In this document: positions 44,760 through 57,779 of the stretch, one piece after another
Numbering within the stretch: position 1 is the first letter of the stretch
Layout of the letters: each line of letters starts with the position of its first letter
NCBI GenBank assembly: GCA_028023455.1
Contig: JAQFVV010006238.1
Span: forward strand, 2,800,572-2,864,571
Source: Epiperipatus broadwayi
Lineage: Eukaryota; Onychophora; Udeonychophora; Euonychophora; Peripatidae
Direction: 5' to 3'
DNA length: 64,000 nucleotides
The notes under the pieces: model-generated
What the model was told of the DNA's origin: nothing
What the model saw: only the letters and a program-made list of their open reading frames with translations
The model's database searches: none
Translations under genes and position numbers: made by a program

Positions 44760-45230
44760 GATTTTTTTTCTTTGTTTTGCTCTTTAACTAAAAATAACTA
44801 AAATAACTGCTTAATGAATAATATTGGATAGTTATTTGGGATGACTATGGAATAGCTGACCGAGAAAAGAAATCATATATCTATTTAAAAATATTTGCAA
44901 GTCTTAGGTATGACAATTAGACACACTATTGTTGCGTAATGAGGGTGTTCACATACTCGTATATATATAACAATACTTGGAAAAAGCTACTAGAGAATAA
45001 AATATTTTTTTAAAACTTTAAACCAGTAGAATTTGAGTATGAGGAGAAAAAAACAAGGCAAAAAATGATTTTAAATCTCTCCACACATATTCTTATAATT
45101 TGAGAAAGAAGAAGCCCTGAGCAAAGTACTTGTCATTGTACTGAAACATCAGTTATTTTAGCTATTATATTTTTACTACATGGAAGCTTCTGGAAATAAT
45201 ACTATAAATTCATATTTAATCTATGAGATT
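44760..45230. other. AT-rich DNA, nothing recognised
   Basis: No shared repeat or coding pattern; contains a possible AATAAA near 44997. Confidence 0.35.
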
Positions 45231-45231
45231 A

Positions 45232-45232
45232 G

Positions 45233-45267
<35 letters not shown>

Positions 45268-45292
45268 ATAGAGAGAGAGAGAGAGAGAGAGC
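45232..45292. repeat. Compound (AT)n(GT)n(GA)n microsatellite
   Basis: Three adjacent dinucleotide runs. Confidence 0.95.
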
Positions 45293-46025
45293 TGCCAGCA
45301 TAGGCACTGACACCTCTAACTCACCTAAAGCACACTAGGTGATAATGGTCTGAATTTCTGCGCAGGTGAGATGGTTGTGATATGTTGGAATTGAAAGATT
45401 GTGTGGATAAAAAGCCAAACTATCTCTCTATAATGCAGTGATTTTTTACTCTTTTACAAAATAATAGAAGTGGTTAAAAATCATTCCCTAATTCATAAGA
45501 AAGTAGAGGTAATGGAAAAAAAATATTAAATTATCAATACAGGCATGAAGGTTCAGATATTTTACACCTTAAATTCATCCAATGAATGAATGTTATTTGA
45601 GAAATCTATGCATAGTGTGTGTTCTGATTTTTTCTCTTGAAGGAGAGTTATAATTTGGTGAAATTGTGATGAAAAATGCCCTGATAAAATAAAAACTTGA
45701 ACATATACAAATATATATAGCAAAATTTCTCTCTTTGTCATATAATATGATAAAATTTACAAAAGCAGACCTAGAATATTTCAATGCAATCACATATATG
45801 ATGTCATTGGAGCAGCACCAATAGCAATATGTTGTAGGGTATGACGTAAAGAAAGAGAAGAAAAAATATTTGAATGTGATTGATTTATTAAATAATTATA
45901 TAAAGTATGTTAAAAAAAAAGAGATAGATTGTGTCTATTGATTGCTTATGCTTGAAAAAATGAGTCAGTTGTGGATTTAAGCATAGCAGATTCATTAAAA
46001 TTGGATTTTCCTCTTCATTTGTATT
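45293..46025. other. AT-rich DNA, nothing recognised
   Basis: No shared repeat or coding pattern. Confidence 0.4.
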
Positions 46026-46054
46026 GGTAATTCAAATTTTACAAATGTTTTTTG

Positions 46055-47095
46055 TCTGTGTGTTAAAGCGGTTTCTTTTTTCTTTATAACCTAATGTTAA
46101 GTGTTCTTTCGGTGAAGTTTACTATAATCACCTCTCTCTATAATTATGGTTCATCTGCATAACAAAATGGTTTCTTTCTTCTTTATAACCTAATGCTAAG
46201 TGTATTTTTGATGAAGTTTACCATAATCATAACTCTTTATGATTATGGTTGATCTGCATAGCAAAGTGGTTTCTTTTTTCTTTATAACCTAATGCTAAGT
46301 GTTCTTTTGGTGAAGTTTACCATAATCACCTCTCTCTATGATTATGGTTCATCTGCATAACAAAATGGTTTCTTTCTTCTTTATAACCTAATGCTAAGTG
46401 TATTTTTGGTGAAGTTTACCATAATCATAACTCTTTATGATTATGGTTCATCTGTATAGCAAAGCGGTTTCTTTTTTTTTATAACCTAATGCTAAGTGTT
46501 TTTTGGTGAAGTTTACTATAATCACCTCTCTTTATAATTATGGTTCATCTGCATAACAAAATGGTTTCTTTCTTCTTTATAACCTAATGCTAAGTGTATT
46601 TTTGGTGAAGTTTACCATAATCATAACTCTCTATGATTATGGTTCATCTGCATAGCAAAGTGGCTTCTTTTTTCCTTATAACCTAATGCTAAGTGTTCTT
46701 CCGGTGAAGTTTACTATAATCAACTCTCTCTATGATTATCATTTGTCTGCATAACAAAATGGTTTCTTTCTTCTTTATAACCTAATGCTAAGTACATTTT
46801 CAGGGAAGTTTATCATAATCATAACTCTCTATGATTATGGTTCATCTGCATAACAAAGTGGTTTCTTTCTTTTTTATCACCTAATGCTAATTGTATTTTT
46901 AGTGAATCTATGATTATAGGTCATCTGCATAACAAAGTTCTTTGTTTCTTCTTTATAATCTAATACTAAGTGCACTTTCAATGAAGTTCACCATAATCAT
47001 AACTCTGTATGATTGGCTGAACTTCACAGAAAGTGCACTTAGCATTAGGTTATAAAAAAAGAAAGAAACCGCTTTGATAATCAGATGAACAAACA
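46055..47095. repeat. ~100-bp tandem array with alternating units and an inverted end
   Basis: About ten units start near 46082, 46181, 46280, 46380, 46480, 46578, 46677, 46777, 46877 and 46955, each with 'tttataacctaatgctaag' then 'gtgaagtttaccataatca'. Two variants (CACCTCTCTC type and CATAACTCTT type) alternate, giving a ~200-bp higher-order period. Each unit has an internal inverted repeat, ACCATAATCAT / ATGATTATGGT. The array ends with an inverted unit (47018-47085: 'gaacttcacagaaagtgc', 'gcattaggttataaa', 'gaaaccgctttg') that pairs with the first unit, so the whole array has terminal inverted repeats. Confidence 0.85.
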
Positions 47096-47489
47096 TTGAC
47101 AAATTTGAATAGATTAATTTCTTCTGATTAATGCTGATGAATATAGATCTGTGTTAAAAGAGTATGCATGTAGTTTTTTCACATCTTTGCTACAGTAAAG
47201 AGTCAAAGATATCTACAGCTAGATCTGTAAATGAGATTACTAAAACATGTAGTGACTGATCAAATGTCACATCTGTACAACTAAAGTAGATAAATGGGCC
47301 TAGGTTCAAAACTTTAAACTGTTTGAAATTTTAAATTATTAAAAAATATGACTGATGGTTGGCTAATTTGAAGTCCAGTAATTTTAACTTAGAATTGGCT
47401 ATAAGCTAAAAATTAATATGAAAATAAGTCCAACTTTTCCAGATTAGGTTTATCATAAATTATATTTACATCAAAGATTAATTAATGTT

Positions 47490-48490
47490 AGTTTCTCTAC
47501 AGGGTTTAGTGCTGTTTTGGAAAGTCAGACTATGGAGGGTTACATCCATGGACCAATTTCAGTTCTGGCACCACTGGTTCTCAAAATTCTTATGAACTCC
47601 CAAACAATAAAGCCATTCAATTATTTTTATTTAATGGGAAGGGTAAAGTGGATTCAAAACCTAAAGATTCATGGACCATAGTTCAACTCTGTCACTTCTG
47701 GGTGAAGTAACATCAAATGACCTCCTAAGCAACAACCCATTGAATTACTTTCTTGGGTGTGATTTAGTGGAGGAATAACTAGTGAACTTGAGAACTAAAG
47801 ATCAATGCATCACAGCTCATTTCTGTCACTTCTGGTGCTTTAATACCAAATGACCTCCCAAGCAACAAACTATTGGATAACTGTATGATTTAATGCAGTG
47901 GTGTAGGACTGAACTTGAAAGCTAAAGATTCATGGATAACAGCTAAACTATGCCACCTATAGTGCTCTAAGATTAAATGACTTCCTGAGTATCAAATCAT
48001 TGAATTTCTTTATACATTGTTTCTAGTGCAGTGGCAGAAGGGTAGACTTGAGGACTAAAGATTCACAGGTCACAGGTCAGTTATATTTTGGTGCCTTAAT
48101 ATTATATGAACATTCAAGTATTAAACCATGGTTTGATGCAATGGTAAAGTGAAGAAGTTGAAAAATAGGGATTCATGAAGCGTACTCAACAGTATCACTT
48201 CTGGAGTTCTAACATCATATGATCTCCCTAGCTTGAAATTATTGGAGTTTTTGTACCTTTTAGTGGATTAATGCAGTGTTAGAATAATAGAATTGAGAAA
48301 AGAACTAAAGATCCAGAAATCCTTTCCTGCATTCAAACATCACATAATCTGCTCAGTAACAAGCCATTTTTTACTCTACATTGTTCAGTTTAATGGGATG
48401 CTTGAAAGGTAAAGGTTCATGAATTGCAGTTTGCATTTGTCACTTCCATTTCTTGAACATTATAAGAGTCGTTCTTGAAGGACAAACTAT
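47490..48490 (+). repeat. Family S tRNA-like repeat, about eight tandem units
   Basis: Units of ~120-130 bp recur near 47510, 47640, 47765, 47888, 48025, 48134, 48270 and 48395. The common parts are TTTAATGCAGTGGTGTAG (A-box-like), 'gaacttgaggactaaagatt' (B-box side), 'tcatgggtcacagctca', 'gtcacttctggtgc' and 'gacctcccaagcaacaaacc'. Divergence between units is high, so the array is old. Confidence 0.7.
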
Positions 48491-48639
48491 TTGGTTAATT
48501 ATCACTGAATTCATCTAAATTGGATCTTGCACACACATCTATCTAAAATGATTCAAATATATATTTTAAAAAAATCCATTTCCACACAGTCAAGAAAACT
48601 CATATGATATTTCATTTAAGAATTGTCAAGCAATTCAAA

Positions 48640-48785
48640 AAAAAGATCATGTTTGAATGATTGAAATAAGAGTGTGTTCTGGTATGCAGTGGAGAAGAGA
48701 TGTTATGGATGAATAAACTCAATTAAATTTGCAGTCCTGCAGTAGATATATAATAATTATAAATGGTGATAATGATAATTTGAAA
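48640..48785 (+). pseudogene. RTE-type LINE extreme 3' fragment
   Basis: 'aataagagtgtgttctggta', 'tggagaagagatgttatgga', 'cctgcagtagatatataata' and 'aatggtgataatgataat' match the last ~45 codons and 3' end of the RTE copy at 19 kb, with indels. Confidence 0.7.
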
Positions 48786-48989
48786 TAAATCTTTTATTCT
48801 CATGTAGAAATTATTTTCATAAGTATGTATATACTTTTAAAATATTCATTAAGAATTTTTTAAAGCATTTTCAATCTTAATTTTTACTTTAAATTTATAA
48901 ATAATGCTTTAAACAAAAGTGAGTGAAACGACTGTTAATGTTATAGTACTCCATCTTAACATTTGATGGTGCCCTCAGCCATTAATGTT

Positions 48990-51885
48990 ATTTTTCAATT
49001 CAAGTAAGAGAGTGATTTTTTTTTAGGGTGTAGGTTAAGGGAGCACGTGTTTATGGATCACCATTTTAAAAAAAAGTTTTTTTCTTAAATTTGTATAAAG
49101 AGGTTTGAATAATGGTAGTAACATCATAAATTTAAATATTGAGTAGGGGGATTGGAAAAATAAAAAAATATGGATTGCATTTATATCCCACAATGTATGT
49201 ATGATGTATAAAATAAAATTAGGCATGCTTTAATAGAGTGTACAATATGTGATAAGGTTTTCCATTTGAAATGCTTAAATAAGACTAGGAAGGATCATGT
49301 AAAAATGTGATAAAGGAAGTGAAAAATGGTTTTTAAGTGTAGATAATTTAAAAAAGAAAGTCAGGAGAAATGGAGGAAAATGTAGATAAGGATGATAGAA
49401 TACAGTATATATTTAGTGAAATGGCATGAGATATGAATGACAAAATAAGTAATGAAATGGAGATAGTTAGGAAAAGATAGAGAAATAGATAAAAGATGTA
49501 GAAGTAAAATTAAAAGCATTATACATGAAATGTGAGCAGATTAAGAAATTAGTGAATAGAAATGATAAGGAAGAAGTAGATAAAAAAGTCCAGAAACCGG
49601 AAGAGAATGTTACAGATGAAGTAGGGAAAGTAAACAATGAGACAGTCTTGATAAGGAATCACTAATTAGAGGATGTAGAGATGGAATAGCAAGAGAAAAT
49701 AGAAATAGATATGTAAGAGTACATTTGCCTGGATTTAGAATTAGGGATGTTACAGATAAACTAAAAAAGCAAGGGAGTAGAGATGTGGTAGGAACAAATA
49801 ATTTGTCAGTGCCATTGGAGAGACTAATAGATGAGTACAAAGAATTGATTAGTAGTTTGAATACAAAAATAATGTTATGTTTGTGGATGTATAAAAAATT
49901 TTTAATTAGTAAGAAGGAGTTATACAGTAAAGATGAATTGAACTTAGAATAAAAAGAAGTGAAGCATTAAGGAGTTTGATTTATGAAAAATATCATACTT
50001 TAGTAAACTTATAAAGAGAGTAGGGTTTTAAATTACAATATCATCAAAAAGAAGTCTAAAAATGGGTGGGATGTAAGAAGTAAACAAAGGGTAGCTGATT
50101 CAGATATAAATGTAGATGTGGAGAGGGAATGGTTTTTGTAAAACTAATGATAAACAAGCTGTTTGCAAATGTAATAAAGAAGAAAGGGTCAAAAGGATTT
50201 ATGAAAAGGTAGTAAGAAATAAATAAATTGTTAAAATTGGATATTTGAATATGCAAGGTGGTAAAAAACCAGAAACGTGGTTGAAATTAAACAAAGTAGT
50301 AACAATAAGCAAGAGATATTAGCAGTAGTAGAAACACATCTAAGAACAGAAGAAGAACCTATAGTGGAAGATTTGATATGTCAGCATATAAAAAAAGAAT
50401 GGTGATATAGAAGTTATGTCAAAAATATATTTAAATACTGTAAAGTGTCAAGAATATTTGTGGTTTAAGATAAGGGTAGGAAGACAAGAATGGATGGTCG
50501 ATATAGAGTATATGGCCATTGGAGATAGTCAAACTCTAATGAAGTGGAACAATAGCATATATGAATGCCTATTTAAGGATATACAAAATTAAAAAAGGGG
50601 AGGAAATTAATGTTTATAGTAGTTATCAATGGTAATATTGAAGAAATTGATGACTTGGATAACAAGAATGGCAGCTTTTAAAAAATTTTTGTCAGAGAGT
50701 GAATTTGAGCATTAAAAAATTTATCAAATATTTATAAAGGGCAATACACATAATCTAGAAATAATATATTTCACACAATAAATTATGTATTAGTAGAGAA
50801 AGAAAGAATGAATAAAGTACAGAAAATTAAAATATTTGATAATGAAGAGAGAGTATGTAATAGTGATCATAATTTTTTTATAATAGAAATGATTCATAAT
50901 GTAATGAAAAATAATAATAAACAAGTAGAAAAGATAGTCAAAAATGTGGATGGAGAATGAATGATAAGAAGAAGTTAAAAGAATATAAAATAAAAGTTGA
51001 AAAAAAATATAGAAATTTGTTGAGGGTGAATATAAGGACTGATGTGATGAAGTAAAAAAAAAGTGGTGAATAGGGTTTTAGATAAGAATATTCAGAAGAA
51101 TAAAAGTAATAAAAAAGTGAGAATTAGTAAAAGTGCAAAAGAGAGGGGAAAAGCATGCAGAGAATATAAATGTGCTAATAAAATCAAAGAAAGTGAAAAA
51201 GATGTTAATATTAGATGAGAAAACTATTTTAAAAAAAGAAATTGGCTAAAATAGATAATTATATAGGGAGAATGAAATTAAATAGTAAATTACTGGAGGA
51301 TATTAATAAAAGTGGAAATAAATTACTAAAGGATATTAATAAAAATGGAAAAGATGGGAGTATTTAAAAGAAGAAATGTAGGGGAGAGAGAAATATTATT
51401 ACTAAATAGTGAGGAGAAAGAGTGTAGCTCCAGAGAAAAATTAGAGACAATCTTAAATAAGTATGTAATTGATATAGAAAAAATGTTAGAAATAGAGTCA
51501 TAACAAATGTAAAAGCACAAATGGAAATAATAGTTTTACCAAAAATAAATTTAATGAGGCAGGGAAGAAGTTGAAAAGTGGAAAGCAAGAGGTTTAGATG
51601 GATGGGCAGCAGAGATTGTGATAAACTGGGGGAAAATAAGGCAAAATGAAATCTATTACCATGTTTTAATAAGATGGCACAAAAGACAGAATTTACAGCT
51701 AATTGTAACAATATAAGAGTAAGGCTATTCTTTAAAGGAAAGAGTTATAGGTTAATAGTGGTAACATTGATATTATATAAAGCTTTTGCATATATGATAG
51801 CTGAAAGGATGACAAAATGAATGAAAGAAAATAATATAGTGGGAGAAATGCAAGGAGGTTTTAGAACAGATAGGCATAGTCCATC
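48990..51885 (+). mobile_element. LINE-A 5' portion, plus strand, decayed
   Basis: Colinear with LINE-A from its 5' end. It has the PHD finger (ALIECTICDKVFHLKCLNK near 49230), the coiled coil, an SGNH remnant (FRIRDVTDKLKKQGSRDV, 49731-49786) and endonuclease pieces ('gaaacacatctaagaac' for the E-T-H motif, 'aatagtgatcataatttttt' for S-D-H). The RT entry follows, then EMQGGFRTDRH at 51846-51878, where homology stops. Stops and deletions are everywhere, and it is clearly older than the 31-35 kb copy. It helps define the 5' end and the lost ORF1 start of that copy. Confidence 0.85.
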
Positions 51886-52140
51886 ATCTTTTGACACTGG
51901 CATGATAACAGAATTGTATAATTGCACAATCATATTTCAATTCTTTAATTATACACACACAATTGTGATTGCATTTTTGAACTCATGTATGAAAGACATT
52001 TGATATTGGAAAATTGATGACAAGAGGGGATTTAATGTCTCAAAGCCCTTAATTGGAATCTTGTATGAGACAGATTAATCAATAAGGAGTGCTTTGGAAC
52101 TGGATTTTTAATTAACAAATAAAATAATCAAATAGCTTAT
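51886..52140. other. AT-rich DNA, nothing recognised
   Basis: Follows the LINE-A breakpoint; no shared repeat seen. Confidence 0.4.
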
Positions 52141-52285
52141 TTTTTAGGAGCTCTTATGATGTTAGAGATCTGGAAATGATGGAACTGAGTCATGATCCAT
52201 AGATTATGAGTTCCAGAATCTCCACTCTATCACTGCACCAATTTATAGAGCACTAAACAAATGATCACACACTGGATAATTCTAT
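52140..52285 (-). repeat. Family S tRNA-like repeat, single unit
   Basis: 'ttaggagctcttatgatgtt', 'ccatagattatgagttccag' and 'atctccactctatcactgca' match the S consensus. Confidence 0.6.
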
Positions 52286-52764
52286 TTAATAATTATCTTG
52301 CATACCCTAAATATCAACAGACTAAATAAAAGATATATTAAAGTGATCTGTTTGAGAAATAAGTTTAGAATCACTAAGTCAATTTGGTAATAGTTGTAAA
52401 GCAAGATGTAGTGGTAGTAATAATTGTAAGTACTGCATTTCAGTTTTCTTTGATATAAATACATGAAATGTATAAGTATAGCTTTATACAAATTCTTCAA
52501 GATCTAAATATAGGTGAGTGCTTGTAGCTAAAACTTGTTGAAGTTTAGAATAATACAATTTTTTACATAAAATATCATTCAGGAAATGTTTTGAACAGAT
52601 AGATGATTTCAAAAGAAATGTGTTGTGGTGTAAAAGTCATTTAATACATTTATAAAACTAAAATATATCAGCTGAAAGGAGATTATGTAGGACTGCCTTT
52701 TATTCCAGAAATTTATAGAAATATCACTGAGCAGTGATGTAACTAATGCAAATTCTTTTTTTCC

Positions 52765-52880
52765 ATAAGTATGTCATCTGCTTAATAAATCCTTATCTAA
52801 TGCTGTCCTACCCAATATCCCCAGAACAGTTTTCAAGTTATAGCTTTCATCAGTAAGAAACTTTGGACCTTGGAGTAGTA
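52765..52880 (-). mobile_element. P1 fragment (variant-terminus subfamily)
   Basis: Contains 'catctgcttaataaatcc', as at 3.45 and 58.0 kb, then the ribozyme block and 'gaaactttggacct'. Both outer arms are otherwise lost. Confidence 0.65.
52811..52866 (-). ncRNA. Hammerhead ribozyme of P1, all core bases present
   Basis: On the minus strand, CTGATGA (52853-52847) is followed by stem II AAG/CTT (52846-52835, loop CTATAA) and GAAA (52834-52831). Stem III pairs AA with TT around CTG, and the cleavage triplet is TTC (52826-52824). Stem I pairs TGGGGA (52823-52818) with TTCTTA (52859-52854), using several G-T pairs. After an internal loop, TTGG pairs with CCAA (52866-52863). This is the only P1 copy in which every invariant base survives. 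Stem II and stem I are weak, so activity is uncertain. Confidence 0.6.
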
Positions 52881-52884
52881 CATA

Positions 52885-53840
52885 ATCATGGTAAAAAAAA
52901 TATGTTGCTAAACAATATTGTGTAAGAGTTATATGAGGCAGAATTATCTGATGTCTTATTGGTTTACATTTAACAAATATTTTGCACAATAGTACTTGTA
53001 CTCATTTTTTATTGAATAATGATATTACAGTGATATGACTAAAAGATCACATTTTTTATTTACACATACTGTAAGAGAAGTAAACATTAGCCCAAAGTTA
53101 TTGTAATTATTAGCATTGTTCTGGAAATATTAGTCTGAATTTATTAAAATTTTTCACAGCATATGGATTGATACTTGTTTAGATAGAAGAAATTACTACA
53201 AACTTTTGTATACCAATGCTCAGAACAGCAATGCACAATTGAGTGGGTTATAGTTATGAATCATAGTGTAAAGGGAATTAATAGCCATGAGGACTTATGT
53301 ATACACCTTGTTTATTTGCTATTTTCATAAAGGCAATATTTAGAATAGCTTATAGACAGCTTTATAAGCAGTCACCAAAATGCAATATGTGTTAGTTAGA
53401 GGAGTTGTAAAACAAAATGAAAACAAAATGACAAATGTTGTGCTATTTTATTTAATTAAGACCATGAAATACAAAATATTCTTAATAGTTTAAATGCAAC
53501 GCATAATTGTTTTGATTTAATAATTTCAGTTTTAACATTTTAGGGTTGTACTAATTATGGGAAAAGATTTCATAAAAAGATTGAGAATATAAGCCAATTA
53601 AATATAATGGTAGATTTTTTAGATAGAAAGACATTTAATAAATAAAACGTATCACAGTGATACATCCTCAAGAACCATTTCATGTAAAACTAACTAGCTC
53701 TTATTAGTTGGTCTAAGTTACAAGTCCTTTTTTATTCCATGCTCAGTATTTAGCAAAATCAAATTATTACAATTTATTGTATACATTCAAACTTACTGCA
53801 CACACAACTATGTCATCATCCTCTCACATAAACACATTAG
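52885..53840. other. AT-rich DNA, nothing recognised
   Basis: No shared repeat or coding pattern. Confidence 0.4.
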
Positions 53841-53844
53841 TGAT

Positions 53845-53985
53845 ACTTCTAGCATCCATTGATTACTATAGCTTGCACTGAGTGCCATTACTGCATGGGG
53901 AGAATTGCTATTGTTTTAACAGATTGTGAAAACATAAGAAATGGTGGTCAGATGACATTTTAGTGGCTTGATGATTCTTCATCTT
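53845..53985 (+). mobile_element. P1 right terminal fragment
   Basis: 'ctagcatccattgattacta', 'gcttgcactgagtgccatta', a decayed 'ggagaattgctattgtttta' and 'aaatggtggtcagatgacat' follow the P1 right-arm order to its outer end. Confidence 0.65.
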
Positions 53986-54590
53986 TAATTAATGTTTAAA
54001 GTGTATATCTGGACTAAAAGTGACATGATAATTTCTAGTGCAGAAATGACTAATAATCATCATCAATAGATTTATCAGTGGAGGATAGCATCATGACTGT
54101 GAGTACATTCAGTTTGGCACCCTCACAACAAATTGTAATAATTTAACTTATATAGCTGTAATTGTGTAAATTTATGGTATGGAAAAAAGACAGGGATTCT
54201 TCATCACTATAACATATATCGAAAAAAATTCATTTAAGAATAGTTCATAAGATTCTGTAAATACAATAATGATAAGATCATGTGATCATTCAAAACATTT
54301 TATAGTGCTTCAGATGTGATGTTACTGAATCTGTCACCATAAAATGCAACTGAATCTTTTTTCATAATAGTGTAGCTTTGTCACAGTGAAAGTAACTGAA
54401 TGATAATGGATTGTTTAAATAATTATTTTATGGTCAACTTGTCTATAGTGGAAGAAACAGTTTCTCATTTACATCTGATTACCTGAAGACCTTTACAAAA
54501 GATGCAACATTGCTATATTTTATTGGAAGGTGTCATAACTTAGAATAGATTGAAAGGGTAAGGTTCAATAAAGTTATCAAATAAACAGTC
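53986..54590. other. AT-rich DNA, nothing recognised
   Basis: No shared repeat or coding pattern. Confidence 0.4.
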
Positions 54591-54592
54591 TA

Positions 54593-55014
<422 letters not shown>

Positions 55015-55134
55015 AAAGGGTGACAAACTTTTTCCCTGGAGTTAGAACAGCCATTCTTATTTAGGTTGGTTATAGGTACACACAATCATATGTTAGAACC
55101 CTTGTTCCTTATTGATTAGTAAAAAAAAAATCAA

Positions 55135-55890
55135 GTGGTGGTGATGAGTTATAATGAAGGTAGAAATGATTATGATGGTGGTAGTAATTGTGGAGGGAAT
55201 AGTGATAATATGATTATAATGATGATAATGATGCTGATGATAATGATTTATTATGATAAATGATGGTGGTTGTAATGATAATCTTATTAAAGATGGTAGT
55301 GATGGTGCTGGTAAAGATAATGCTAGTGATAATGGTAATCATAATGATGATGGTGATATTGGTGGTAGTTATGATGATGAGGGTGGCAGTGGAAATAATG
55401 ATAGCAATGGTGGTGATGATAATAGTGGTTATGATGATAGTGGTGGTTGTGTTGATAATAATGGTGGTAAGTATTGATAATGATGTTGATAATAATAGTG
55501 ATGGAAAAAATGGTGGTAGTGGTGATGATAATGATAGTGTGATGATGGTGATGATATTGGTGGTGGTGGTGGTGGTAAGATAATGGTGACAATTTTATGG
55601 TGATGCAAGTAATGATAATGTTCATGATGATGATTGGTGAAGTTGTTATTGGTGATGGTTGTAATAGTGCTTATAATAATGGTGGTGGTTGGTGATTAGA
55701 ATAGTGATGATGTGAAAGCACTGATGATGATGATTATGATGGTACTAGTGATAATGATGATAGTGGTTGTGGTAATGAAAGCACTAATGATGATTATGAT
55801 GGTACTAGTGGTGATGATAATGGTTGTGGTGATGATAATGAGGATATTAGTGATATTGATAAAAATGGTGGTGGTTGAAATGATGATACC
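55135..55890. repeat. Imperfect GAT/GGT/AAT trinucleotide satellite
   Basis: About 750 bp of GATGGTGATAAT-type triplets with frequent interruptions. Open frames in it (Asp/Gly, Met/Val or His/Tyr rich) are repeat artefacts. Confidence 0.95.
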
Positions 55891-55904
55891 AACAATCTAT
55901 TAAA

Positions 55905-56025
55905 ATAATCTAGTGGTTTTTTGCTCACGAGTTCATAAATGGGCACAATCTGAAAACCTTGAACTCCAGAATCTAATACTCGTACCACTAAACCAAACCA
56001 CACAGGACAATGAATATAAATCAAA
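55905..56025 (-). repeat. Family S tRNA-like repeat, single unit
   Basis: 'ttgaactccagaatctaata', 'cgtaccactaaaccaaacca' and 'cacaggacaatgaata' match S units. The minus strand shows the A-box-like and B-box-like blocks. Confidence 0.6.
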
Positions 56026-56029
56026 AACA

Positions 56030-57775
56030 ATGTTTTTTTAACATTTAGAAGGATATTTGTTTTTGCTCCACCCTCAATCAATAACTTTTTAATAGTGTAT
56101 TCAGATGAAACATCATTATGCCATTCACGCTCTTCATATGGTATCCATCTTTCTAATTTATTATCACGATCTAATCATTAAAAATTACTAGTAAAAATGT
56201 TGATTACTACAAGATTTTTATAATTTCATACACTTACACTCTCATATAAATGTAATCAAAATCATTAGTCCAGGGTCATCTATTGTAAGCTTGATAATTG
56301 ACAGATAATAGGTAGTAGTAATATAATATTTGGATTTTTAGATTAGTTTCTGGCTCTTCTTTTGTAGGTGAGAAGTTGGACCTAATGTACCTTACATTTA
56401 ATAGCCACTTTGACTCTTTTGTATTATTAAAATGTCTGAGGCCAGAAAATGTAAGGTTATGAATCTAAACCAACTTGCTTATATAATTTTGAAGATCTGG
56501 CATTGTCCATTAACTATGCATTTTAGCAACTTCTAACCCCAAATGCTTTCTGTAAAAATGTTACCAGTGATGGTGTATCTCAGTGAAAAAATGATTAGTT
56601 CTTGCTCCAAGCTGCCTGCACTGCTGCATCGAATGTGTTTCATAGCAACATAGTTTAATTATTTACCATAAAAATTTAAGGCACTAGCTTGTCTGAGTCA
56701 TAAGTTACAAAATAAAATATGGCAATGTCTTTTGTACTATCATAGGTAATCATCAATATTCTCCTTCCTACCACATGTTTTATTGACATGAACCATTTTA
56801 AACATTTTACAAGTAGTTTTTCTTAATTCTGACAAAATTTAAAAGTAGATTACTCCAATGTGAGTTAAGATTCAAAATATGCTGTTACATTTCATGTCAA
56901 AACTCATGTTCTAGCCATTTATTGCCATAAGACCTTTATAGTGAATATCTAAATTATATCACTAACACATGCTTTGATTAAAAGATAACACTGCAAGCTT
57001 CTTAGAGAGAGAGAACTAGCCACTTTTCATTAGGACACACTGTGTATATTATAGCAACAAAACATCATGTGACTTTTTATTTGCATTTAATATATTATAT
57101 ATGCTTCTAGATGTTCCTGAACCACCAGGCAAGGCAACGGATGATCAATAGATTTTATGGACTATTTTCATTATTTCAATTTCTAGATACCCATTTACTG
57201 TCCAGTAATTAAATGATTACTTGAGATGACTATGGGACTAGATAAAAAAATCAAATCTTGCTTCAAAATTCTCAAATTCTAACTTCAAGGTGTGAGCACA
57301 GTTGAATATACTATTTATTACTTCTGTTAATGGGAGAGGTGCATTGCAGTTGCATTATGTATTTCAAACATTTTGAATTTTTTTGAACATTATATTACCA
57401 TTAGATATGTAATATTCATCCGTTCACTGCATATGGGAACTAATTAACTTCTACCTGAGAGGGGTAGCAAATATTTGATATGTTTAGGACACAAAAAAGT
57501 GTTATTACTGCTCTGCCTTGGGTACTGCAACAAAAGAGTAGCCGACTGTAGAACTAAACGATTCCATATCAATTTCCTGTTAAAGAAAAAAAAGTGCATT
57601 TAATAAAAAATTAGTCTCATCCTTGCTATTTTGATGCTTTAACATCATCTGATTATATGAGAATAAATAATTTTTTAACAATAAATATTTCTATTTGCTT
57701 TTAATTATATCTGTAAGAAATATTAAAAAAAAAAAAAGAAGCAGCCATATATAACGTGACATTACTTTTTATATG
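56030..57775. other. AT-rich DNA, nothing recognised
   Basis: Mostly unique-looking sequence; no motif or frame of note. Confidence 0.4.
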
Positions 57776-57779
57776 ACAC

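Noticed and set aside
46055-47095. CRISPR array
   Set aside because: Repeats are contiguous with no unique spacers, in an animal-type genome.
55253-55903. Asp/Gly-, Met/Val- and His-rich frames
   Set aside because: Translations of the GAT/GGT trinucleotide satellite.
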